6,929 nucleotides of DNA from Actinomycetota bacterium (GTDB lineage: Bacteria > Actinomycetota > Acidimicrobiia > Acidimicrobiales > Iamiaceae): NCBI GenBank assembly GCA_017882935.1, contig JADGOP010000126.1, positions 1 to 6,929 on the forward strand, in the 5' to 3' direction. Made by a program: the position numbers and the translations under genes. The notes beneath the pieces are model-generated. The model made no database searches and was not told the origin of the DNA. It saw only the letters and a program-made list of their open reading frames with translations. Below, one piece after another: positions 1 to 6,929 of the stretch. The stretch's first letter is position 1; the number at the start of each line of letters is the position of its first letter.

Positions 1-423
1 CAGGCGCTGCGGACCCAGGTCACGGACCTCAAGCTCGACCGGGGCGCCATGTTCGACGGCAAGGCCCGGGTCTCGTCGACGGGCCCGGTCCAGATGACGC
101 TCGTGCTGTCCGAGGCCAACGTGCGCGACGCGCTCAACGCCGGCACCGTGGTGTTCCGCGACAAGTACGTGCAGATCGTGCTCAACGGCCACACCATCAC
201 GGGACCGCTCGTGGTGAAGGGCCGCTACCTGGTCATCCAGGACAAGCAGCACCCCACCAAGATCCCGCTCCCGACCACCAAGTACCTGCCCTGCCAGCCC
301 ACGTCGGCCTTCGTCTGGCACGGCAGCCCCATCGTCACGGGCTGCCCGTCGGCCACGCTGCCGCCGGTGCTGCTCGACGCCATCGGGAGCAAGGGCCTGC
401 AGCAGGCCGCCGCCGCCAAGTAG
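1..423 (+). CDS. Probable DUF2993 / LmeA-like lipid-binding protein, C-terminal part
   Basis: The reading frame is open from the first base of the window, so the true start lies to the left; the ATG at 49 is internal (the 16 preceding codons read in frame as LKLDRGA-type sequence). About 140 residues are visible, ending in TAG. The pattern LKLDRGAMFDGKARV, then alternating beta-strand-like segments, then LVVKGRYLVIQ, a proline-rich stretch and LPPVLLDAIG near the end resembles actinobacterial DUF2993 proteins. That family includes the mycobacterial phospholipid-binding LmeA, which acts outside the cytoplasmic membrane in cell-envelope mannan metabolism. Two cysteines (in YLPCQPTS and VTGCPSA) flank a short segment and could form a disulfide, consistent with an exported protein; the signal peptide would be off-window. 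It converges on the oxidoreductase at 443 with only 19 bp between stops and no hairpin terminator that I can see. The family call is from pattern memory, so moderate confidence. Confidence 0.6.
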   Translation, partial: QALRTQVTDLKLDRGAMFDGKARVSSTGPVQMTLVLSEANVRDALNAGTVVFRDKYVQIVLNGHTITGPLVVKGRYLVIQDKQHPTKIPLPTTKYLPCQPTSAFVWHGSPIVTGCPSATLPPVLLDAIGSKGLQQAAAAK

Positions 424-442
424 GCCGCGACATCGGGCCGGG

Positions 443-1381
443 TCAGCTCGTACCGGCGAGCCGGGCCACCACCGGGGCGAACTCCTCGAGGGCGCCCGAC
501 GACAGGCCGATGTCGGTGAAGCCCCACCGGTCGCGGCGCGCCACGACGAGGTCGACGATCTCGTCGACCGAGCCCACGATCTGGAACGGTGACAGCAGGG
601 CCTCGGCAGGCGTGAGGCCCAGGCCTTCGGCGAGCAGCTCCGCCATGCCCTGGCGGTCGTCGCTGACGGCCGCCACGTGGATGCGGACCTGGAGCCTCGG
701 CGCCGTGGCCCGGCTCGCCGCGGCCTCGCGGATCCAGGCGACCTTCTGGTCGGTGCGCTCGGCCGTGGCGTCGGGCCCGACCGACGCGTCGATGCGGCCA
801 CCGCGGAGGTTCACGTTGACCGCCACGATGTCGGCGCGGCGTGCGGCGAGCTGCAGCATCCGCTTGCCACCACCCCCGATGAGCAGCGTGGGTCGGGGCT
901 GGCGGACGGGCCGAGGGGCGCCGACGATGCCGTCGACCCGGTAGTGCGCGCCGTGGAACGACACCGGCTCGCCCGAGAAGAGCGCGTCGTAGACGTCGAG
1001 GGCTTCGGTGAGCCGGTCGATCCGCACCCCCGGCGGGTCGAGGGTGAGCCCGGCGTGCTCGTAGTCGTCGAGGGCCCAGCCGGCCCCGAGGCCGAAGATG
1101 ACACGCCCGCCCGACAGCTCGTCGAGGGAGGCGATCTCCTTCGCGGCAACGACCGGGTGCCGGTAGTCGTTGGCCAGCACGAGCGTGCCCAGCTCGAGCG
1201 TGGTGGTGACCTGCGCCGCGGCGGCGAGGGCGACCAGGGGGCCGACCTGGCCGTCGAAGTGGTCGGCGATGGTGACCGCCTGGTAGCCGAGGTCCTCGGC
1301 CTTGCGGGCCAGCTCGGTGAACTCGGCGACGGTGCGGCACCGCGAGCCCTGCAGCGTGAACCGGAACGGATGGGCGGTCAT
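443..1381 (-). CDS. LLM-class F420-dependent oxidoreductase (MSMEG_2516-like family)
   Basis: A 312-residue protein of the bacterial luciferase-like monooxygenase superfamily, a cytoplasmic TIM-barrel that usually binds coenzyme F420 (or FMN) and carries out hydride transfer to an unknown substrate. Visible marks: an N-terminal FTLQG strand; EFTELARKAEDLGYQAVTIADHF (residues 20-42), where such enzymes carry cofactor-pocket residues; SGGRVIFGLGAGW (90-102), the hallmark loop; and PRPVRQPRPTLLIGGGG (156-172), the phosphate-binding region. The overall order and length (about 300) fit the F420 subfamily named after MSMEG_2516. ATG at 1381 is preceded by GAGG eight bases upstream, a fair ribosome binding site. 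It lies 16 bp downstream of the 97-residue gene in the same orientation and is probably cotranscribed with it. The substrate cannot be told from sequence; F420 rather than FMN use is inferred from family and lineage. Confidence 0.88.
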   Translation of the reverse strand: MTAHPFRFTLQGSRCRTVAEFTELARKAEDLGYQAVTIADHFDGQVGPLVALAAAAQVTTTLELGTLVLANDYRHPVVAAKEIASLDELSGGRVIFGLGAGWALDDYEHAGLTLDPPGVRIDRLTEALDVYDALFSGEPVSFHGAHYRVDGIVGAPRPVRQPRPTLLIGGGGKRMLQLAARRADIVAVNVNLRGGRIDASVGPDATAERTDQKVAWIREAAASRATAPRLQVRIHVAAVSDDRQGMAELLAEGLGLTPAEALLSPFQIVGSVDEIVDLVVARRDRWGFTDIGLSSGALEEFAPVVARLAGTS

Positions 1382-1397
1382 CCGCGCAGCCTCGCGC

Positions 1398-1691
1398 TCA
1401 CGGCGCCGAGAGGTCGATCGGCGTCCAGAAGGGGAAGGCGATGTGGGCGACGCCGAGGTGGTCGACGATGCGGCCCTGGGCGCGCAGCTCGTCGATGCAC
1501 GGCCGGGCGATCTCGATGCCGCCGACCATGTTCACGTAGTCGGCCATCGGCAGCAGGATGGGCCCCTGGTCGGCGTCGCCCTCGCGCAGCGCGGCGTCGA
1601 CCTCGAGCAGGGGGCGGCAGGGGTTCGTCCGGTCGACCGCCCAGCAGTGGTACACGATGCCCTCGAACACCGACAGCGCGCGGATCCTCAC
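1398..1691 (-). CDS. Conserved-looking hypothetical protein, 97 residues, GTG start
   Basis: A family I do not recognise. Translating from a GTG at 1691 gives a 97-residue acidic protein beginning MRIRALSVFEGIVYHCWAVD. It has cysteines at about 16, 25 and 65 and the segment ILLPMADYVNMVGGIEIARP, ending WTPIDLSAP and TGA. The frame stays open further upstream, but that extension reads as Arg/Ser/Ala-rich shadow sequence antisense to the divergent gene, so the start must lie near 1691. AGG about eight bases upstream is a weak ribosome site. An alternative GTG seven codons further in (before FEGIVYHC) is also possible. It sits 16 bp upstream of the LLM oxidoreductase, likely as the first gene of a two-gene unit, and may act with it. 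Amino-acid composition is normal for a folded protein and unlike the arginine-rich shadows around it, which is my main reason for calling it real. Confidence 0.7.
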   Translation of the reverse strand: MRIRALSVFEGIVYHCWAVDRTNPCRPLLEVDAALREGDADQGPILLPMADYVNMVGGIEIARPCIDELRAQGRIVDHLGVAHIAFPFWTPIDLSAP

Positions 1692-1704
1692 CCGGGGAGC
1701 CTGC

Positions 1705-1710
1705 CACGAT
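1705..1710 (+). promoter_or_regulatory. Possible -10 element for the 162-residue gene
   Basis: CACGAT carries the two most conserved -10 bases (A at position 2, T at position 6) and lies six bases before the ATG at 1717, the spacing expected for a leaderless actinobacterial transcript. On the opposite strand CATCGT (1711-1706) has the same two bases and could serve the leftward gene starting at 1691. No convincing -35 is seen for either direction. GAGGGC directly before the ATG is too close to act as a normal ribosome site. Confidence 0.3.
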
Positions 1711-1716
1711 GAGGGC

Positions 1717-2205
1717 ATGACGCACGCCGCCGACGACCCCCTCGACCTCGAGCGGCTGGCCGGGTACGCCGACGCGCTCGCCGACGCCGTCGACGAGGCC
1801 CTCCCCGGCTGGGTCGAGCGATGCGTGGGCGCCCACCTCGACCACCTCGCGGCGGGCCCGGCCCGTGACCTGGCCGAGGCGTCGGCGCGCGAGGCCGGGA
1901 AGCGCGCCCGTGCCGAGGTGGGGCCGGCGGTGCGCGACCTCCTGGTGCTCGACGTCGACCAGCAGCGCCTCAACCCCCTCAGCCTGCTGCGCGACGCGGT
2001 GCGCTACCCGACCACGGTGCTGAAGGCCGCGGGCGCGCCCGTGCCGCGGCGCGACGAGTTCGCCGAGCGCACCTTCCCCGCCGACGTCTACGACCTGTCG
2101 CCGGCGTCGTTCGCCGACGTCGACCCGGCCCTGCACGAGCCCGGGCTGATGTGGGGCGCCGCCAAGGCCCACGTGGTCCTGCACCGCCGCCGGAGCGAGG
2201 GCTAG
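1717..2205 (+). CDS. Hypothetical protein, 162 residues
   Basis: A family I cannot name. From ATG 1717 the protein is 162 residues and ends at TAG. The first two thirds look helical and charged (DLERLAGYADALADAVDEALPGWVERCV, then ARDLAEASAREAGKRARAEVG). The C-terminal third carries motifs that look conserved: NPLSLLRDAVRYPTTVLKAAGAPVP, RDEFAERTFPADVYDLSPASFADVDP and GLMWGAAKAHVVLHRRR. There is no signal peptide, membrane segment or metal motif, so it is probably a small cytoplasmic protein. The upstream in-frame extension to about 1558 is antisense to the 97-residue gene and is rejected as shadow. It is divergent from that gene across 25 bp and convergent with the four-cysteine protein, sharing its stop-codon bases. 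The function is unknown. Confidence 0.75.
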   Translation: MTHAADDPLDLERLAGYADALADAVDEALPGWVERCVGAHLDHLAAGPARDLAEASAREAGKRARAEVGPAVRDLLVLDVDQQRLNPLSLLRDAVRYPTTVLKAAGAPVPRRDEFAERTFPADVYDLSPASFADVDPALHEPGLMWGAAKAHVVLHRRRSEG

Positions 2206-2402
2206 GACGGGTCCTCGGGCGGCCGGTCGTCGTCGAAGCGCTGCCAGCCGGCGTCGGTGATGGAGCGTGACTCGAAGAACAGGCAGTGGTCGGGGCACGC
2301 GAACGGCGTGACCTCGTTGGCGCCGACGCGGCAGCGCTGCACGACCTCACCCGACGGGGTCGTGCGCGTGGAGTAGTGCCGACAGTCCTCTCGCACAGCC
2401 AT
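2202..2402 (-). CDS. Small four-cysteine protein, 66 residues
   Basis: From ATG 2402 the frame encodes 66 residues ending in TAG. Four cysteines, at residues 7, 24, 36 and 40 (spacing C-x16-C-x11-C-x3-C), with His9 and His39 beside two of them, suggest a small metal-binding (zinc or iron-sulfur) fold. The core reads EDCRHYSTRTTPSGEVVQRC, later FACPDHCLFFESR, followed by an acidic, disordered-looking tail. I believe similar short proteins occur in other high-GC actinobacteria, but I cannot name a family. The longer in-frame extension (to 2579) runs antisense into the flavoprotein gene and is rejected. No Shine-Dalgarno is seen upstream; the CAGACT six bases before ATG (2414-2409) could be a leaderless -10. 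Its location between an unknown protein and a thiol-reductase-like flavoprotein is suggestive of redox but proves nothing. Confidence 0.72.
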   Translation of the reverse strand: MAVREDCRHYSTRTTPSGEVVQRCRVGANEVTPFACPDHCLFFESRSITDAGWQRFDDDRPPEDPS

Positions 2403-2404
2403 GC

Positions 2405-2417
2405 CGCCAGTCTGGCG
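2405..2417. repeat. Perfect 6-1-6 inverted repeat in the divergent promoter region
   Basis: CGCCAG at 2405-2410 and CTGGCG at 2412-2417 form a perfect palindrome around T2411. It covers the putative -10 of the leftward four-cysteine gene and lies about 35 bp upstream of the flavoprotein -10, where a repressor or activator could affect both genes. In GC-rich DNA a repeat this short can occur by chance. Confidence 0.35.
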
Positions 2418-2451
2418 CAGCCACCCACCTCCGACCGGCATCACCTCCCGG

Positions 2452-2457
2452 TACCCT
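2452..2457 (+). promoter_or_regulatory. Leaderless-type -10 promoter element of the flavoprotein gene
   Basis: TACCCT matches the actinobacterial TANNNT -10 pattern and ends exactly six bases before ATG 2464, which would put the transcription start on or next to the start codon. No ribosome binding site precedes this ATG, consistent with a leaderless message and supporting 2464 as the start. A weak -35-like TCCGAC lies at 2430-2435, 16 bp upstream. Confidence 0.45.
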
Positions 2458-2463
2458 GCCGCC

Positions 2464-3816
2464 ATGCCCGAGCGCCTCGTCATCATCGGTGGTGACGCCG
2501 CCGGCATGTCCGCGGCGTCGAACGCCCGCCGCCAACGCCCCGACCTGGAGATCGTGGCCCTCGAGCGGGGCAGTCGCACCAGCTACTCCGCCTGCGGCAT
2601 CCCGTACCTCGTCGCCGGCGACGTCGCCGATGCCGACCAGCTCGTGGCGCGGACCCCGCAGGAGTTCCGCGACAACCACCGCATCGACGTGCGGCTGCAC
2701 CACGAGGCCACCGGCATCGACCTGGAGGCCCGCAAGGTGGAGGTGCGCGACCACGCCCACGACCGCACCCTGCACGTCGGCTTCGACCAGCTGCTCGTCG
2801 CCACCGGCGCCCACCCCGTGCGCCCGGCGCTTCCGGGCATCGACCTCCCGTTCGTGGCCGGGGTGCAGACCGTCGACGACGGTGAGGCCCTGCTGGCACG
2901 GGCGCGTCGCGGCGGCTGCCACAACGTGGTGGTGGTCGGCGGCGGCTACATCGGCCTGGAGATGGCCGAGGCGTTCGTCAGGTGGGGCGCCAACGTCACC
3001 ATGCTCGAAGCCGCGCCGCACGTGATGGGCACCCTCGACGCCGACATGGCCGAACCGGTGGCGGGCGCGCTGCGCGGCGTGGGCGTCGACGTCCGGACCT
3101 CCACGCGCGTGCAGGGGTTCGAGCCGGGTCGGGTGCTGCTCGAGGACGGCCACGTCGACGCCGACCTGGTGGTGCTGGGGCTCGGCGCGGCACCCAGCTC
3201 GGGGTTGGCCGAGTCCGCCGGGATCGAGCTGGGCGCCAAGGGCGCCATCGCCGTCGACCGGCGGCAGCGGACCCGCGCCGACGGCGTCTGGGCTGCGGGC
3301 GACTGCGCCGAGAGCCGCCACCTCGTGTCGGGGCGGCAGGTGCACGTGGCCCTCGGCACGGTGGCCAACAAGCAGGGCCGCGTGGCCGGCATCAACCTGG
3401 GAGGGGGCTACGCCTCGTTCCCCGGCGTGGTCGGCACCGCCATCACCAAGGTGTGCCAGACCGAGGTGGCCCGCACGGGCCTGGGGGAGCGCGAGGCCGA
3501 CGAGGCCGGCTTCGGCTGGGTGGCGGCCCGCATCGACACCACGGTCGCATCGGGCTACTTCCCCGATCTAGGTGCCGTCACCCTGAAGCTGCTGGCCGAG
3601 CGCGGCACCGGTCGCCTGCTCGGCGGCCAGATCGTGGGTACCGATGGCTCGGCCAAGCGGATCGACACCGTCGCCACCGCGCTGACCGCGGGCATGACGG
3701 TGTTCGACGTGGTCGACCTCGACCTGGCCTACGCCCCGCCGTTCTCCAGCGTGTGGGACCTCGTGCAGGTCGCGGCCCGCAAGGTGGCCGCCGAGGTGGT
3801 TGCCTTGCGGCCCTAG
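2464..3816 (+). CDS. CoA-disulfide reductase / NADH oxidase-like FAD-dependent pyridine nucleotide-disulfide oxidoreductase
   Basis: A 450-residue cytoplasmic flavoprotein that should use NAD(P)H, FAD and one redox cysteine to reduce a thiol disulfide (CoA disulfide), polysulfide or oxygen. Domains in order: FAD-binding Rossmann fold (RLVIIGGDAAGMSAA, residues 4-18); single active-site cysteine Cys44 in SYSACGIPY (40-48), the SxxxC-type motif of CoA-disulfide reductases rather than the CxxxxC pair of glutathione or mycothione reductases; LLVATGAHP (110-118); NAD(P)-binding GGGYIG (159-164); second FAD motif GVWAAGDCAE (274-283); then a C-terminal dimerisation domain with YAPPFSSVWD from Tyr423, conserved in CoADR-type enzymes. 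Length matches the simple form, without the C-terminal rhodanese domain found in some homologues. An in-frame ATG at 2401 is rejected because the FAD fold starts right at 2464. The exact substrate cannot be assigned. Confidence 0.9.
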   Translation: MPERLVIIGGDAAGMSAASNARRQRPDLEIVALERGSRTSYSACGIPYLVAGDVADADQLVARTPQEFRDNHRIDVRLHHEATGIDLEARKVEVRDHAHDRTLHVGFDQLLVATGAHPVRPALPGIDLPFVAGVQTVDDGEALLARARRGGCHNVVVVGGGYIGLEMAEAFVRWGANVTMLEAAPHVMGTLDADMAEPVAGALRGVGVDVRTSTRVQGFEPGRVLLEDGHVDADLVVLGLGAAPSSGLAESAGIELGAKGAIAVDRRQRTRADGVWAAGDCAESRHLVSGRQVHVALGTVANKQGRVAGINLGGGYASFPGVVGTAITKVCQTEVARTGLGEREADEAGFGWVAARIDTTVASGYFPDLGAVTLKLLAERGTGRLLGGQIVGTDGSAKRIDTVATALTAGMTVFDVVDLDLAYAPPFSSVWDLVQVAARKVAAEVVALRP

Positions 3817-3827
3817 CCTGTGGATTG

Positions 3828-3865
3828 TTCACCTCCTGGAAACACAGCGGGAACCGATCAGAAAC
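3828..3865 (+). promoter_or_regulatory. Putative GlnR box (two a/b site pairs) upstream of amt
   Basis: Four pentamers lie exactly 11 bp apart: TTCAC (3828-3832), GAAAC (3839-3843), GGAAC (3850-3854) and GAAAC (3861-3865), each separated by six bases. This reproduces the layout GTnAC-n6-GAAAC-n6-GTnAC-n6-GAAAC described for the OmpR-type nitrogen regulator GlnR of Streptomyces; both GAAAC sites are perfect and each GTnAC site has one mismatch. It lies 24 bp before the amt ATG, a promoter where GlnR control is well established in actinobacteria. The -10 is unclear; AACAGT (3863-3868) has the right A and T but overlaps the last site. GlnR itself is not in the window. Confidence 0.7.
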
Positions 3866-3872
3866 AGTCCGC

Positions 3873-3880
3873 GGGGAAGG
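3873..3880 (+). promoter_or_regulatory. Strong ribosome binding site of amt
   Basis: GGGGAAGG ends nine bases before ATG 3890. It fixes the amt start, against the longer open frame reaching back to 3800, and contrasts with the apparently leaderless flavoprotein gene upstream. Confidence 0.65.
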
Positions 3881-3889
3881 TGGCGCCCC

Positions 3890-5530
<1,641 letters not shown>

Positions 5531-5531
<1 letters not shown>

Positions 5532-6929
5532 TGCACAGCACCTCCGACCTCGACATCGACTTCGTCGGCGGCCGCGCCGCGCTCCTGGCCGACACGGCCC
5601 TCCAGGGACGGCACTTCTCCGACGCCTACCGCGCCCTCACCGATGCCTGGCTGGTCCAGCTCTTCGAGCGGGCCGCGGGCGACCAGCAAGGCGTGGCGCT
5701 GCTGGCCGTGGGCGGATACGGGCGCGGCGAGCTCTGCCCGGGCAGCGACCTCGACGTGCTGCTCCTGCACGCCCCCAAGAGCGACGTCGCCAAGCTCGCC
5801 GAGCGCATCTGGTACCCCATCTGGGACGCCAAGGTGCACCTCGGCCACGCTGTGCGCACCGTCAAGGAGGCGCTGTCGCTGGCGGCCGACGACCTCGACA
5901 CCGCCACGGCCCTGCTCGACGCCCGCCTGATCGCCGGCGACGCCGAGCTGGCCAGTGCGCTCCAGGCGGGCGCACAGGCCTCGTGGACGAAGCGAAGCCG
6001 CAAGTGGTTCGGCGCGCTCAAGGCGTCGGTCGACGAGCGGTCGGCGCGCGCCGGTGAGGTGGCGTTCCTGCTCGAGCCCGACCTCAAGCTGGGGCGCGGC
6101 GGGCTGCGCGACGTGCACACGCTGCGCTGGGCCGAGACCGGCCGGCCGGTGCTCTTCCACGGCGACGCCGACGCGCTCGACGAGGCCTACGACGAGCTGC
6201 TGGCCGTGCGCATCGAGCTGCAGCGCGCCTCGGGCCCGCGCGGCGGCGACGCGCTGCTGCTCCAGGACCAGGACGCGGTGGCCAAGGCCCTCGGCGACGC
6301 CGATGCGGACGTCCTCATGGCGCGGGTGGCCGCGGCCGCGAAGAAGATCGCCTGGACCGTCGACGACGTGTGGTGGCGGGCCGAGGGCGCGCCCACCTCG
6401 AAGCGGGGTGCCGATGGTCGAGCGCTGTCCGCCGGCATCGTCCTCAAGGGCGGCGCCGTCGAGCTCACGCCCGATGCCCGGCCGGCCGACGACCCCACGC
6501 TGGTGCTGCGGCTCGCCGCGGCCGCGGCCACCAACCACACGCGCATCAGCCGGGCGTCGTTGCAGCGCCTCGCCGACGAGGCCCCCCGGTACCCGGACCC
6601 CTGGCCGCTCGGCGCCCGTGGCGCCTTGGTCGACCTGCTGCGGGCCGGGCACTGGGCGATCGCGGTGATCGAGGCGCTCGACCACGTCGACGTGTGGACC
6701 CGGGTGCTCCCCGAGTGGGAGCCGGTGCGCAGCCGTCCGCAGCGCAACGCCTACCACCGCTACACGGTCGACCGGCACCTGCTCGAGACGGTGGCCAACG
6801 CGGCCCGCCTGGCCGACCGCGTCGAGCGCTCCGACCTGCTGCTGGTGGGCGCCCTGCTGCACGACCTCGGCAAGGGCTACCCCGGCGACCACACCGACGC
6901 CGGGGTGGAGCTGGTGCTCCAGGTGGGCC
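5531..6929 (+). CDS. glnD: PII nucleotidyltransferase GlnD (bifunctional PII-modifying/demodifying enzyme), N-terminal part
   Basis: The frame begins at ATG 5531, sharing its A with the glnK stop (TGATG), and stays open to the window edge: 466 complete residues. GlnD attaches a nucleotide to the PII T-loop tyrosine under nitrogen limitation and removes it under nitrogen excess. Domains: nucleotidyltransferase with GGYGRGE (61-67) and the metal-binding SDLD (72-75); LGHAVRT (104-110); the PII-transferase signature EPDLKLGRGGLRDVHTLRW (182-200); and a helical linker. The HD hydrolase domain follows, with His416, His444-Asp445 in LLHDLGKG and His454. The distal HD part and the C-terminal ACT glutamine-sensing domains are expected off-window (family about 750-890 residues). 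Only about 55 residues precede the transferase fold, short compared with E. coli. In studied actinobacteria the homologue adenylylates rather than uridylylates PII; which applies here is not visible. Confidence 0.95.

Noticed and set aside
225..1340. A 371-codon minus-strand frame overlapping the LLM gene in another phase
   Set aside because: Arg/Pro/His-rich translation without motifs; the 312-residue frame in the same region has the luciferase-like signatures.
677..1720. A 347-codon plus-strand frame opposite the LLM oxidoreductase and the 97-residue gene
   Set aside because: The product is arginine/glycine-rich, motif-free and antisense to a well-recognised family; it is a GC-bias shadow.
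1378..2298. A 306-codon minus-strand frame through the 162-residue gene
   Set aside because: The composition is that of a shadow frame, it spans a divergent intergenic gap, and its sequence changes character with no conserved motif.
2401..2463. A 21-residue N-terminal extension of the flavoprotein from ATG 2401
   Set aside because: The FAD-binding strand begins immediately after ATG 2464, the extension is Pro-rich without homology cues, and a TANNNT -10 element lies inside it.
2347..3345. A 332-codon minus-strand frame antisense to the flavoprotein
   Set aside because: His/Val/Gly-rich repeats of the kind produced by antisense reading of GC-rich genes; the opposite strand encodes a complete FAD/NAD enzyme.
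3800..3889. A 30-residue N-terminal extension of Amt
   Set aside because: It would overlap the end of the flavoprotein gene and the GlnR-like box; ATG 3890 has a strong ribosome site and leads directly into helix 1.
3817..3889. A Rho-independent terminator between the flavoprotein gene and amt
   Set aside because: No GC-rich hairpin followed by a T run is present; the only organised signal is the phased GlnR-type pentamers.

Overview
The window is a compact, very GC-rich stretch (roughly 70% by eye, with almost all third codon positions G or C) carrying eight genes and the start of a ninth. An F420-type luciferase-like oxidoreductase, a DUF2993/LmeA-like protein, an amt-glnK-glnD cluster and a GlnR-type box upstream of amt all point to a high-GC actinobacterium. 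The style of the small conserved proteins makes me favour Acidimicrobiia, but that placement is a guess. No mobile element, phage gene, CRISPR array, tRNA or rRNA is visible, and the region looks like ordinary chromosome.

Layout, left to right. The 3' end of a probable DUF2993 protein (+, open at the left edge) faces a leftward pair across 19 bp: a 312-residue LLM-class oxidoreductase and, 16 bp upstream of it, a 97-residue protein of unknown function with a GTG start. A 25-bp divergent gap leads to a rightward 162-residue unknown protein. It converges on a leftward 66-residue four-cysteine protein, and the two stop codons share one CTAG. A 61-bp divergent region with a leaderless-type -10 sequence precedes a 450-residue CoA-disulfide-reductase-like flavoprotein (+). 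After a 73-bp gap comes the nitrogen cluster amt, glnK, glnD, with glnD running off the right edge. No gap without a gene exceeds 73 bp.

How the genes work together. Amt imports ammonium, GlnK (PII) senses ATP/ADP/2-oxoglutarate and can plug the Amt pore with its T-loop, and GlnD covalently modifies the GlnK T-loop tyrosine according to nitrogen status. All the visible parts are intact: the Amt pore histidines and C-terminal tail, GlnK Tyr51 and Arg47, and the GlnD nucleotidyltransferase and HD motifs. The 73-bp leader of amt contains four pentamers spaced exactly 11 bp apart, matching the layout of the Streptomyces GlnR box. This is the most informative regulatory feature of the window. The left half looks like redox and housekeeping genes with no evident functional link to the nitrogen operon. 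I see no convincing undescribed system; the least understood items are the three small proteins at 1398-1691, 1717-2205 and 2202-2402.
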